Source: JAXDBM01 sp963709485 (lineage in GTDB: Bacteria; Desulfobacterota; Syntrophia; Syntrophales; Fen-1087). Taken from it: a DNA stretch of 64,000 nucleotides. Below, piece by piece: positions 26,308 through 35,534 of this stretch (within the stretch, counting starts at the first letter, position 1; every line of letters begins with the position of its first letter). The stretch is from assembly GCA_963709485.1 (NCBI GenBank), contig CAVPWE010000005.1, positions 310,001 through 374,000 of the forward strand, read 5' to 3'. A program made the position numbers and the translations under genes. The notes beneath the pieces are model-generated. The model was given only the letters and a program-made list of their open reading frames with translations. It did no database searches and was not told the origin of the DNA.

Positions 26308-27464
26308 AGCGCAAAATTTGCATTATCACAGGAAGCCGCGCCGAATATGGCTTGTTGAGATGGGTCATGCTGGGTGTCAAGGACGATCCGGAATTGGCGC
26401 TACAGGTCATCGCTACCGGAATGCACCTCTCACCCGAGTTTGGCCTCACCTATCAAGAAATCGAGAAAGATGGCTTTCAGATAAATCGCAGGGTTGAGAT
26501 GCTGATGAGTTCCGACACGCCTGTCGGCGTTGCCAAATCCATGGGAGTCGGATTGATCGGATTTGCCGACGCCCTATCCGATTTGCGGCCCGACCTTCTC
26601 GTTGTACTGGGTGATCGTTTTGAAATCTTTGCGGCCGCTGCCGCTGCGCTCATCGCGCGAATCCCAGTTGCGCATGTGCACGGAGGCGAAACTACAGAGG
26701 GAGCGTTTGATGAAGCCATCCGCCATTCGATCACAAAAATGGCCCACCTTCACTTCGTTGCAGCGGAGGATTACCGGAGGCGGGTGATACAACTCGGAGA
26801 ACATCCTGATCGCGTTTTCCTCGTGGGCGGTTTGGGCATCGACAACATCAAGCGGCAGACATTGCTCAGCCGCGACGAATTCGAAGATGCCATCGGCTTC
26901 AAACTGGGGAAAAGGAATCTGCTCATCACTTTTCATCCCGTGACCTTGGAGAGGGCCACGTCGTCGGGTCAAATGGGGGAACTGCTCGCGGCACTTGAAC
27001 TCCTGGAGGATACCCATCTGATCTTCACCATGCCCAATGCCGATACGGGCAGTCGTGTACTGTTCGAAATGATAAGACAATTCGCTGCCAACCGGACCAA
27101 CGCACGGGTATTCACCTCTTTGGGACAACTGCTGTATCTATCCTGCATCATGCATATGGACGGTGTCTTAGGAAACTCATCAAGCGGACTGACGGAAGTA
27201 CCGAGCTTTCGTAAAGGCACTGTCAATATCGGTGATCGTCAGCGCGGACGTCTCAAGGCCGACAGTGTCATTGACTGCGACCCGAACCGGCGGTCAATCC
27301 TCACAGCCATCCAGAGACTGTATTCTCCGGAATTTCAGAGAATCGTTAAAAAAACCCGCAATCCCTACGGTGAGGGAGGAGCAAGCGAGAGGATCGTTCA
27401 TGTGTTAAAGACTGCTTCTTTGAACGAGCTCATAAAAAAGCCCTTTCACGACCTGCTCTCCTGA
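26304..27464 (+). CDS. neuC: NeuC-type hydrolysing UDP/GDP-sugar 2-epimerase
   Basis: A 386-residue GT-B-like epimerase: ITGSRAEYGLLRWVM at the start, LVVLGDRFEIFAAAAAA, AHVHGGETTEGAFDEAIRHS, LITFHPVTLE, and GNSSSGLTEVP in the donor site. NeuC converts UDP-GlcNAc to ManNAc plus UDP; LegG performs the analogous step on the diacetamido-trideoxy sugar. It is translationally coupled to neuB (GTGA overlap). Whether the substrate is UDP- or GDP-linked and whether it carries a 4-amino group cannot be read by eye. Confidence 0.92.
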   Translation: MKRKICIITGSRAEYGLLRWVMLGVKDDPELALQVIATGMHLSPEFGLTYQEIEKDGFQINRRVEMLMSSDTPVGVAKSMGVGLIGFADALSDLRPDLLVVLGDRFEIFAAAAAALIARIPVAHVHGGETTEGAFDEAIRHSITKMAHLHFVAAEDYRRRVIQLGEHPDRVFLVGGLGIDNIKRQTLLSRDEFEDAIGFKLGKRNLLITFHPVTLERATSSGQMGELLAALELLEDTHLIFTMPNADTGSRVLFEMIRQFAANRTNARVFTSLGQLLYLSCIMHMDGVLGNSSSGLTEVPSFRKGTVNIGDRQRGRLKADSVIDCDPNRRSILTAIQRLYSPEFQRIVKKTRNPYGEGGASERIVHVLKTASLNELIKKPFHDLLS

Positions 27465-27478
27465 ATTCCGATTCAACC

Positions 27479-28276
27479 ATGACACGCATCGAACTCTGCG
27501 GGCTTCCCGGATCCGGGAAATCGGCCTTACAGGCACCATTTATCAGTGAATTGCGACGTATCACAGGGCGTCCCGTGCTGGATCGCGAAGCCATGGTCGA
27601 CCGTTGTCTTCGCCGGCGTGACGACGGGCTGATCAAGAACGCTTTGAAGAAATTCCCGGGCTTGGTGTGGAAGCGCTTTTTAGGTTTGGAATATGCCCTC
27701 CCCGAATTTCATCTTTTTGTCTCGGCCAATCCGGCCTTGATGGCCCAAATATTTCAATCTCTTGTCCGTCCGGATTTTTCAGATCATTCGAGGCAGTGTG
27801 TTTTATACGCGGTCTTTCGTACTATTGTCGAACACTCCCTTGCCACATCCTTTCTGAAGGATGAAATTCTTGTGGCTGATGAGGGATTCGTCCACAGAAT
27901 CTTCACGGTCTTCGGTTATCTTCGTTTCGGCGTTTCCGATGACGAACTCCGGTCATGTGCCGATTCCATTCCGCTTCCCGACTCGCTCATTCACATAGAG
28001 GCCTCACCTGAAATCTGTGAGAGACGCTTGTCTCTCAGGCCGGCCTACCCTCTTTTGCTTTCCGAACTCACAACAGAAGAAAGAATAGAACAGTTGCGGC
28101 TCGGATATGAGCGGCTTCGGTTAGCCGTGAACCGGGTCGAGAGCCACGGTATTCCTGTATGCAGGCTCAACAACAACGGGTCCATGGAATCAGGTATTCA
28201 GCAGATCCAAAGATTTGCGGCCGAGATGACCGAGACATGGGAGCTGCCGGGTGATAGCGCAGCGACTTTGGTGTGA
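27479..28276 (+). CDS. P-loop kinase-like protein of unknown substrate
   Basis: A 265-residue P-loop NTPase. Walker A is ELCGLPGSGKSAL (about residues 5-17) and a second acidic strand reads ILVADEGFVHRIF, as in small-molecule or nucleoside kinases. The later SLIHIEASPEICERRLSLR matches the lid/LID-arginine region of thymidylate-kinase-like enzymes. It sits 14 nt after neuC and overlaps the next GT gene by GTGA, so it belongs to this operon. A sugar, lipid or nucleotide substrate is possible; none can be assigned. Confidence 0.7.
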   Translation: MTRIELCGLPGSGKSALQAPFISELRRITGRPVLDREAMVDRCLRRRDDGLIKNALKKFPGLVWKRFLGLEYALPEFHLFVSANPALMAQIFQSLVRPDFSDHSRQCVLYAVFRTIVEHSLATSFLKDEILVADEGFVHRIFTVFGYLRFGVSDDELRSCADSIPLPDSLIHIEASPEICERRLSLRPAYPLLLSELTTEERIEQLRLGYERLRLAVNRVESHGIPVCRLNNNGSMESGIQQIQRFAAEMTETWELPGDSAATLV

Positions 28277-29556
28277 ACGGCCGTCCCAAAACCATCTGCA
28301 TGCTGATCTACGGATACTACCCGGCCTGTTCCGGGGGAGCGGAGAATCAGTGTCGGCTTCAATCCCATGAGTTGGTACGCCGCGGATATCGATGCTTCGT
28401 TTTGACAACGAGAATCAGCAAATCCCTTCCAGAATATGAAATGGACAGCGGAGCTCAAATTGTCCGCCTGACGATCATGCAGCCTTTTGTGGACATTTTA
28501 CTTCGCATTAAAAACAGGATTTCACGAAATGCCTCCGGTGCAAACCCTGAGCGCAATCATGAAAAAAAGCAGCAAATCGATGAAAATCCCGACACCCCCT
28601 ATTCCTGGATTGTACAATGGCTGAATGCCTTGCTTTTCCTCCTTGGCGCATCAATGTACCTGTTCCGGCAAAGGCATTCTATTGACATTATTCACACGCA
28701 TGTGGCGAGCTGGAATGCTGGTTTCGCCGGGTGGATCGGAAGCCTTCTGGGAATACCGGTCTTGTGCAAAGCAGCCTACCTGCCGGCTTTTCACGAATAT
28801 AAATATTCCATCCCGTTTTCCGACAAGTGGCGTCAATGGAGAAAGCGCATCCGTTACATCGCACTGACACGGGAAATGGCCGATGACATCGCCGGTAACG
28901 GGGTCCCGAGGGACAGGATTCACATCATTCCTAATGGAGTTTGCATTCCTGATGACATTGCCCCGGTAGAGACCAACCATTTGGTCCTGTATGGCGGCAA
29001 TTTCACGCAGGGTGCGGCACACAAGGGATTCGATATCCTCATCGAGGCCTGGGGCAGAGTGCATCGGCAATTACCCGGAGCCTGTCTGGTGATTGCCGGA
29101 GGAGGGAACCATGGCGCCTGGCGAAATATGGCTGAAGCCTTGGGCTGCGCCGGCAGCATCCGATTTGAAGGCCATGTATCCGACATGGCATCCTGCTATC
29201 GCCAGGCAGCGCTTTTTGTTCTTCCGTCTCGGGGCGAGGGCATATCAAACGCCTTATTGGAGGCAAACAGCTTCGGAATTCCGGCCGTTGCCTCTGATAT
29301 CCCTGGAAACCGAGAGGTCATTGTACATGAACGGACAGGCCTTCTGGTACCGGTCAATGATGCAAAAACCCTCGCGGAATCCATTGTGAGACTATTGCGG
29401 GATGACGGATCACGCAAGCAAATGGGGCAGGCGGCCCGGAACCGCATCATCAATCAATATTCGATTGCAACGATAGTGGACCGAATACTTGATGTATATG
29501 CAGCCATGACATCGAAGCAGAAGCAACATGAATTCCATGATTCGTCGTTTTCATAA
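28273..29556 (+). CDS. GT4 glycosyltransferase
   Basis: A 427-residue GT-B retaining transferase. N-terminal YGYYPACSGGAENQ is the acceptor-side glycine loop; C-terminal GGNFTQGAAHKGFDILIEAW and FVLPSRGEGISNALLEANSF carry the E-x7-E donor motif; SDIPGNREVI follows. Start GTG 28273 overlaps the upstream stop. It is clearly paralogous to the GT4 at 41968 (GNFSQGAHWKAFDILIQAW, LPSRIEGISNALLEAQSYG). A hydrophobic patch near residues 115-130 may associate with the membrane. Donor sugar unknown. Confidence 0.88.
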   Translation: MNGRPKTICMLIYGYYPACSGGAENQCRLQSHELVRRGYRCFVLTTRISKSLPEYEMDSGAQIVRLTIMQPFVDILLRIKNRISRNASGANPERNHEKKQQIDENPDTPYSWIVQWLNALLFLLGASMYLFRQRHSIDIIHTHVASWNAGFAGWIGSLLGIPVLCKAAYLPAFHEYKYSIPFSDKWRQWRKRIRYIALTREMADDIAGNGVPRDRIHIIPNGVCIPDDIAPVETNHLVLYGGNFTQGAAHKGFDILIEAWGRVHRQLPGACLVIAGGGNHGAWRNMAEALGCAGSIRFEGHVSDMASCYRQAALFVLPSRGEGISNALLEANSFGIPAVASDIPGNREVIVHERTGLLVPVNDAKTLAESIVRLLRDDGSRKQMGQAARNRIINQYSIATIVDRILDVYAAMTSKQKQHEFHDSSFS

Positions 29557-31525
29557 CCATCTACTGTTTCGAATTTCGGCGGCAATATCAACTTGCCTCC
29601 TCGTTTATCTAACCATTTTATGGTCTGGAGTTTTCGCCGGTACCGGATTTTACCTCCGCTATGACACATTGTTCCTCCCGCTTGGCCTTGGCATGATCTT
29701 CATGCTGCTGAAGTGTCTGTCTCCGCAACTTGCCTTTTTCAGCATGACGTTTCTATCAACAACCATTTGCGGCATGGTATTGTCCGGCATCTGGACCGAA
29801 GCCGTATCGGATTTTTCTGTCATGGTGGGCTTGTATCCGCATGCTGATGCCCTATCTTACTTGAGGGACGCAATAGGTCTTTTGCATGGAAACGAACTAA
29901 GCGGCTTCTCTTCCAGACGTCCTCTGTCCAGCGGATTCTGGTCGGTTCTGCTCTTCCTGGGAGGAGGGAATATTAAATTTGCTTTGGCCGCAATGGTTTT
30001 CATCACTTCCCTGTCTTTGGCCATGCCGTCGCGGGAAGTGGCCAGAACACACGGATGGTTTGCGGCCTATGTCATGTTCGTCGGCCTCCTCCTGTTCTAT
30101 CAAAGAATAATCGGAACGGGACTGCACGAGCACCTTGGCCTAATGCTGGCTTGCATCGCGTTCGCATACATTTGGCGTTCGGCCCAATTGCATCTCCTCA
30201 CCTTTGCCCTTGCGGGCATATTCGTGCTCAGCCTATCCTTGAATGCTCGTGCGGGAGCTTTTTTCATTCTTCCGATGCTGGCCATCTGGGCGGGATTTGC
30301 CTGGAGGGAATCGTCTCGCTTCTCCTTTAAGGTGTTCGCTTCTGCTTGTCTCGCCTTCATAGCTGGATTCGTTCTAAATGGTGTTGTTCTATATTCGATC
30401 GGGCAACCCAGCGCGCATCAAGGCAATTTTTCTTACATGCTGTATGGACTGGCACATGGAGGAGACTGGTCGCGTGTTTACCGTGATATCCCAGAACTAA
30501 AATCCTTAACAGAACAGGAACGAAACAGGACCATTTACGCGCTTGCACGAAAGCAGATGGAGGATAACCCATCCGGCGTAGCCCGCGGCATCCTTAAAGC
30601 GTATCGCAGCTTTTTTCTCTCAACTGAAGGCGCCTACTCTTTTGTGAATTTCGCCCTTCAGAGATCGATTTTGCAACTCACCCCGAAACCATCCATGCAA
30701 CAAATATCCTCGACCAAAGGGTTTTCCGGTGTGATGAAAGAGCTACAAAAAAATCCATTGAAATACGTATACATTGCGTCTACATTCCTAATGTTCGTCC
30801 TTCTTTCCATCCTAGCAGCAGGCGGAGTGCTCGTTCTATTAAAAACCCATGCATCGACGCATATCCTCTTGGCCTATGCCGGTTTGGGGATCGTTGCGTC
30901 CGTACCATTTGCCCCACCGTGGCATGCGGATTTGATGAGGGCTTATGCGGCAACTCTTCCATTTATGTGCGCTTTTCCTGCTGTTGGTTGCACGCAACTA
31001 CTGACATTACTGAAAAAAAAGACTGTCAACGCTGCTTCGAAAGACGAATGGCCGGGCACATCTAAAGCCGGCCTGGCCCTTTTTATTATGCTTCTTGTTT
31101 TTGTAATCGGTCTGTTCCCGATCCTCATTATTAAGGCATTTCCGCAAGAACGCCTGCGAAGCGAGGATCGAGCGGATATTTGGAGATTGAAAATTGTCCC
31201 CGGCTCGGTTGTTTCGCTCAATCCGGATGATGTAGGATCGAGATGGAGCAGCTCTGTTTCGCTGTCCAAAGTATATCGAAATCTGGGCGTGTTCGCAATA
31301 AATCCCGAAGAACACGATGACGTATCTCAGATCCGCGCATTCGCCCCGGGCCAGACACTGGTTATGTGTTTCGAAGATACCAAAAAAAACTCGCTGCGCT
31401 ACCTGGTGATGGAAAAAGAGCAGCTTCGCCGGTGCGGTAAAGGTTGGTTTTTCGCCGAGACCAGACCATTTTTGACTGATCACCCAACCGGCCGCTGGTG
31501 GAAAATTATAAATATAAATCCTTAG
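29528..31525 (+). CDS. Polytopic GT-C-like membrane protein
   Basis: A 665-residue membrane protein with about a dozen hydrophobic segments and a C-terminal periplasmic tail of about 130 residues after the last helix (near residue 530). The first periplasmic loop has GLYPHADALSYLRDAIGLLH, with an acidic residue where GT-C polyprenyl-phosphate sugar transferases hold their catalytic Asp. A long loop follows SYMLYGLAHGGDW. No Wzy or MurJ motif is apparent. Overlap of 29 nt with the upstream GT4 implies co-transcription. It may add a sugar from a polyprenyl-phosphate donor outside the membrane. Confidence 0.7.
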   Translation: MNSMIRRFHNHLLFRISAAISTCLLVYLTILWSGVFAGTGFYLRYDTLFLPLGLGMIFMLLKCLSPQLAFFSMTFLSTTICGMVLSGIWTEAVSDFSVMVGLYPHADALSYLRDAIGLLHGNELSGFSSRRPLSSGFWSVLLFLGGGNIKFALAAMVFITSLSLAMPSREVARTHGWFAAYVMFVGLLLFYQRIIGTGLHEHLGLMLACIAFAYIWRSAQLHLLTFALAGIFVLSLSLNARAGAFFILPMLAIWAGFAWRESSRFSFKVFASACLAFIAGFVLNGVVLYSIGQPSAHQGNFSYMLYGLAHGGDWSRVYRDIPELKSLTEQERNRTIYALARKQMEDNPSGVARGILKAYRSFFLSTEGAYSFVNFALQRSILQLTPKPSMQQISSTKGFSGVMKELQKNPLKYVYIASTFLMFVLLSILAAGGVLVLLKTHASTHILLAYAGLGIVASVPFAPPWHADLMRAYAATLPFMCAFPAVGCTQLLTLLKKKTVNAASKDEWPGTSKAGLALFIMLLVFVIGLFPILIIKAFPQERLRSEDRADIWRLKIVPGSVVSLNPDDVGSRWSSSVSLSKVYRNLGVFAINPEEHDDVSQIRAFAPGQTLVMCFEDTKKNSLRYLVMEKEQLRRCGKGWFFAETRPFLTDHPTGRWWKIININP

Positions 31526-31527
31526 AT

Positions 31528-31556
31528 TTACACCACAAAAGTCAAACAATTATTAT
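31528..31556 (+). promoter_or_regulatory. Possible promoter of the heptose operon
   Basis: TTACAC (31528-31533) and TATTAT (31551-31556), 17 nt apart, lie in the AT-rich 102-bp gap before the HddC-like gene. The -10 matches five of six bases and the -35 is poor. It lies at the point where base composition drops and the heptose genes begin. Confidence 0.28.
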
Positions 31557-31627
31557 AAGGAAAATTTAAAAAATATCAAGACCGGAAGTAATTTCGGTGC
31601 CATTCCGATTGTAATTATCATTGCACC

Positions 31628-32333
31628 ATGAAAAAAACAGATGCAATTATTCTCGCTGGCGGACTCGGAACCCGGCTAAGATCGGTCGTCACGGATCGTC
31701 CGAAGGTTCTCGCACCTGTCAATGACAAGCCTTTCCTCGACATCATTCTGAATTTCCTAACGCACTTCAACCGGATAGATCATGTTGTCCTGTCAATCGG
31801 TTACATGGCGGGGAAGATAGTTGAAGAGTATGAGCATAGGAACATATACCCTTATAATATCAGCTTTTCGATAGAGGGAAAACCCCTCGGCACTGGCGGC
31901 GGAATAAAAAAAAGCCCTGTCTTTAGCAAAAACGGAAAGTGTCCTGGTTCTCAATGGAGACTCTTTTGTGGAAGTTAACCTCGATGAACTGTTTAGATTT
32001 CACGAGGATCATCGAGCAGCGCTGACCATGACCATTGTCGAGATGGATGATGCGTGCCGTTTCGGGCGCGTAGTCCTTGGCGAGGACGGAAGAATCATCG
32101 CTTTCCTGGAAAAAGAATCAAACAAGCATGAACCCGGATATATTAATGCGGGGGTCTATGTCTTAGAACGAATCCTTTTTGACGCAATCGATGCAGACGT
32201 TCCTCTTTCTCTTGAACGCGATTTAATGCCTTCCTTTCTAACAAAAGGCGTCTACGGATTCCCAACGAAAGAAGAATTCATCGACATGGGTACACCAGAG
32301 TCTTACCGGAAGGCGAACCAGTTGTTTCGTTGA
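31628..32333 (+). CDS. hddC: HddC-like D-glycero-D-manno-heptose-1-phosphate guanylyltransferase, frameshift in A8 run
   Basis: Begins MKKTDAIILAGGLGTRLRSV with DRPKVLAPVNDKPFLDIIL, the nucleotidyltransferase signature closest to HddC. The frame stops at 31978, but after the A8 run at 31906-31913 the protein continues one frame over: KALSLAKTESVLVLNGDSFV, then GYINAGVYVLER and EEFIDMGTPESYRKA to 32333. One A fewer restores GGIKKALSL. HddC makes GDP-D-glycero-alpha-D-manno-heptose. The matching kinase HddA is at 40810. The A8 run could be a sequencing error or a genuine slippage/phase-variation site. Confidence 0.8.
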
Positions 32334-32350
32334 TCACGGGTACAGAATCA

Positions 32351-32812
32351 ATGTACTCCACTCGTGTAAAGAATCCGCAGCAAACCAAGGTTAAGATCAC
32401 TGCCGGCGCGGTTGTCTTGGATACAATGGGCGAGATTCTCCTTGAAAAACGTTCAGACAACGGCTTGTGGGGGCTTCCGGGCGGCGGTGTGCTTCCGGGA
32501 GAAACCATTGCAGCAACCGCCTTGCGTGAAATTCGAGAAGAAACCGGGTTGGATGTGGACCTGATCGGATTTCTGGGTATTTATTCCGATCCCCAAGATG
32601 GTCGGATTGTATGCTACCCAGATAATGGGGACTTGGTTCATATCATCGATGTCATTTTTATTGCAAATATCGCGTCCGGCGAGTTGCGCGTGAGCACCGA
32701 AAGTTTGGAGCTTGGATTCTTCAGATGCGATAAACTGCCGAAAAATATCGTTATGCCTGCTCTCCGTCCGATTCACGATTTTTTCAGCGGAAAAGTTTGT
32801 CAGATTCTCTAA
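32351..32812 (+). CDS. NUDIX hydrolase
   Basis: About 153 residues. The Nudix box is present as GGGVLPGETIAATALREIRE followed by ETG (Gx5Ex7REUxEExGU pattern intact), after LEKRSDNGLWGLPG. Such enzymes hydrolyse nucleoside diphosphates linked to another group, including nucleotide sugars. Start ATG 32351; an in-frame TTG at 32330 overlaps the hddC stop and would also give translational coupling. Its place between hddC and the transketolase genes suggests a role in nucleotide-sugar turnover or housekeeping of the GDP-heptose pool, which is inference. Confidence 0.85.
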   Translation: MYSTRVKNPQQTKVKITAGAVVLDTMGEILLEKRSDNGLWGLPGGGVLPGETIAATALREIREETGLDVDLIGFLGIYSDPQDGRIVCYPDNGDLVHIIDVIFIANIASGELRVSTESLELGFFRCDKLPKNIVMPALRPIHDFFSGKVCQIL

Positions 32813-32830
32813 TCGCTTCGAGGAGACCTA

Positions 32831-33646
32831 ATGGAATCAATACAAGGAATGAAGGAAAAGGCTAAATGGGTTTGGCGCGAAACACTTGCCCTTCACGGAA
32901 GGGCGCCGGAAACAAGGTTGGCTTCGTCATTGTCTGCTGTCGAAATATTTGTCGTCCTTTTTTACAGCGGATTGATGAAATATGATCCAAAGAAGCCTTT
33001 CACGCAAGACAGGGATCGCCTGATCATCAGCAAAGGGCATGGTTCGATTTCATTATATCCCATACTTGCCGACGTGGGTTTTTTTGAATCGGATGAATTG
33101 AATAAAATCAGTCAGGGTGACTCTTTTTTGGGTGTCATACCGGATACGCTGATTCCGGGTTATGAAACAATCAACGGCTCATTGGGCCATGGACTGGGAG
33201 TAGCCTGCGGCATGGCCTTGGCTTTGAAAACAAGGATGATCGACCGTCGGGTATTCGTGTTATGCGGTGACGGTGAGCTTAACGCAGGCGCTATGTGGGA
33301 AGCCATTATGTTTGCAGCTTTTCACCGGCTGGACAATCTGTTCCTCATTGTGGATAATAACAAGATGTCCATGTTGGGCTATCAGAAAGATATCCTTGGC
33401 CTTGAACCACTGGAAGATAAATTTGCAGCTTTCAGATGGAGAACGCAAGTTACAGATGGTCATGACATAGAAGGGCTTCATCGGAGGATGCAGAAGCTGC
33501 TGCATCGACAGGACGGACGACCAACCGCTTTGATTGCCAATACCATAAAGGCCAGAGGGGTTCCGCAACTGGAGAGCGATGAACTTTGCCACATAAGGTC
33601 TCTCACAAAGGAAGAAATAGAAAAGCTGCTCGGGGAGGCAAGATGA
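32831..33646 (+). CDS. Transketolase, N-terminal (TPP-binding) subunit
   Basis: A 271-residue half-transketolase: HGRAPETRLASSLSAVEIF, LIISKGHGSISLYPIL, GSLGHGLGVACGMALA, and the TPP motif CGDGELNAGAMWEA ending VDNN about 30 residues later. GAGGAG lies 6 nt before ATG 32831. Split transketolases need the C-terminal partner, which follows with an ATGA overlap. Transketolase makes sedoheptulose-7-phosphate, the start of the GDP-heptose route whose genes surround it. Alternatively the pair could transfer a two-carbon unit to a nucleotide sugar to make a branched sugar. Confidence 0.9.
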   Translation: MESIQGMKEKAKWVWRETLALHGRAPETRLASSLSAVEIFVVLFYSGLMKYDPKKPFTQDRDRLIISKGHGSISLYPILADVGFFESDELNKISQGDSFLGVIPDTLIPGYETINGSLGHGLGVACGMALALKTRMIDRRVFVLCGDGELNAGAMWEAIMFAAFHRLDNLFLIVDNNKMSMLGYQKDILGLEPLEDKFAAFRWRTQVTDGHDIEGLHRRMQKLLHRQDGRPTALIANTIKARGVPQLESDELCHIRSLTKEEIEKLLGEAR

Positions 33647-34590
33647 TCAAAAACAAAGTGCAAACCATGCGGGATGCGTTAATCGAAGGCATTTATCTTC
33701 GAATGCATGAAGACGAAAAAATATTTTTTCTTTCGGCAGATATGGGCGCTCCCGTCCTTGACAAGTTGAGAGCCGACTTCAAAGACCGATTTTCAAATGT
33801 GGGGATTGCAGAGCAGAATCTGATCAATGTCGCAACCGGCCTGGCACTTGAAGGATTTACCGTATACGCTTATGCAATCGCACCCTTTCTTTTGAGACCC
33901 TTCGAGCAGATTCGAGTCAACTTGGCATTGTCATCGCAGGTACGTACGCTCAACGTCAACATAATGGGCGTGGGGGCGGGCGTCAGCTATGATGTATCCG
34001 GTCCGACACACCATTGTTTCGAGGACATATCCGTCATGAGAACACTACCCAACATGGTCGTTTGTTCCCCGAGCGACGCTCATCTTGCGAAATTATTCGT
34101 AGAGTATTCAATCCGGACAAAAAAACCGAAATATATCCGACTTGACGGAAAGCCCCTGCCCTTTATCTATGATGAATCGATGAATCCTTCTTTTGAAAAG
34201 GGTTTTTATCAACTGGAAAAGGGAGAAAATGTATGCATTCTATCTTCCGGATACATGACCCACATGGCTATCGAAATACGCAAGGAAATCCGGGATGCCC
34301 GGATCGGCATTATCGATGTGTTCACAATAAAGCCCATTGATGAAAAATCGCTCTTGGAAGCCCTGAACGGATACAAAACGATTATAACCCTGGAAGAAGC
34401 TTTCGTCGGGAAAGGCGGTTTGGACAGCCTGGTTCTGGGTCTCCTGAATAAGGCGAATCCTGGTATCCATTTGAAATGTTTCGGTTTCAAGGATGAGTAT
34501 GTCTTCAGTTCTAACGGGGATTTTCTCTATGGACAAAGCGGTTTTAACAAGGACGCAGTGAGGGAGTATATTCAGAGACAATGCCTCTGA
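33643..34590 (+). CDS. Transketolase, C-terminal (pyrimidine-binding) subunit
   Basis: A 315-residue protein. FFLSADMGAPVLDKL leads into NVGIAEQNLINVATGLALEG, where the catalytic Glu of the Pyr domain is in GIAEQN, then the transketolase C-terminal fold (CILSSGYMTHMAIEI, IGIIDVFTIKPIDEKSLL). Start ATG 33643 is inside the stop of the N-terminal subunit gene, so the two are made together. Together they form a complete transketolase-like enzyme of the split type found in archaea and in some surface-sugar loci. Confidence 0.9.
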   Translation: MIKNKVQTMRDALIEGIYLRMHEDEKIFFLSADMGAPVLDKLRADFKDRFSNVGIAEQNLINVATGLALEGFTVYAYAIAPFLLRPFEQIRVNLALSSQVRTLNVNIMGVGAGVSYDVSGPTHHCFEDISVMRTLPNMVVCSPSDAHLAKLFVEYSIRTKKPKYIRLDGKPLPFIYDESMNPSFEKGFYQLEKGENVCILSSGYMTHMAIEIRKEIRDARIGIIDVFTIKPIDEKSLLEALNGYKTIITLEEAFVGKGGLDSLVLGLLNKANPGIHLKCFGFKDEYVFSSNGDFLYGQSGFNKDAVREYIQRQCL

Positions 34591-34602
34591 GGGGAGTAAT
34601 TT

Positions 34603-35534
34603 ATGAAGATTTTAGTAACGGGCGGAGCGGGTTATTTGGGATCCGTGATGGTTCCTTTTTTTTTGGGTAAGGGCCATGAAGTCACTGTCATCGATAATTT
34701 TTGCTACAATCAGAACTCTCTTCTGGATGTCTGCTACAGGAAGGATCTGAAAATAATCAGGGGCGATGTTCGGGATCAGGCGCTTGTATCCCGAGCACTT
34801 CGGGATGCCGATGCAATTTTTCCGCTTGCCTGCCTTGTCGGCGCGCCACTGTGCGAAAAGATGCCGCTTGAAGCCAAATCGATCAATCTCGATGCGATCC
34901 GAATGATTCTCAAGATCCGCAACAAAGATCAACTGATCATCTTCCCGACAACAAACAGTGGATACGGAATCGGGCAGAAAGGTATCCCTTGTACAGAAAA
35001 ATCTCCACTCAATCCGATATCTCTTTATGGCAAGCTGAAAGTCCAAATCGAAAACGAGATCCTACAGGATGGCAACGCCATTACCCTCAGACTGGCCACC
35101 GTTTTCGGCATAAGCCCCAGAATGCGTATCGATCTTCTGGTCAACGATTTTACTTACAGGGCCTTCTACGATCGATTCTTGGTGTTGTTTGAAGCGCATT
35201 TCATGCGAAATTATCTTCATGTGCGCGACGTTGCAAATGCCTTCGCACATTGTCTGGAAAACTTTCAAGCCATGAAAGACGAACCCTACAATGTCGGTTT
35301 AAGCACCGCCAATCTCAGTAAGTGGAGCTTTGTGAGGAAATCAAAAAACAACTGCCGGATTTCTATTTTGTTGAGGCTGCCGTGGGTGAAGATCCCGACA
35401 AAAGGGATTATATGGTCAGTAACGAAAAAATCGAAGAGACTGGTTTTGAAACCATGTACACCATTGAGGATGGTATTACCGAACTCATAAAAGGATATCA
35501 GATCGTCAAGAGGAATCAATATGGCAATATCTGA
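34603..35534 (+). CDS. Cj1427-like GDP-heptose 4-dehydrogenase (extended SDR), apparent frameshift
   Basis: GGAGYLGSVMVPFFLGKGHE gives the Rossmann fold. The run ACLVGAPLCEKMPLEAKSIN, TNSGYGIGQKG, SLYGKLK (YxxxK) and TVFGISPRMRIDLLVNDFTY match Campylobacter jejuni Cj1427 as I remember it, an NAD-dependent GDP-D-glycero-alpha-D-manno-heptose 4-dehydrogenase. At 35322 one base seems lost: the tail continues in another frame (ELCEEIKKQLPDFYFVEAAV, GEDPDKRDYMVSN) to 35534. AGGGGAG stands 8 nt before ATG 34603. It would oxidise C4 so that the 3,5-epimerase at 39533 can act. Confidence 0.78.
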
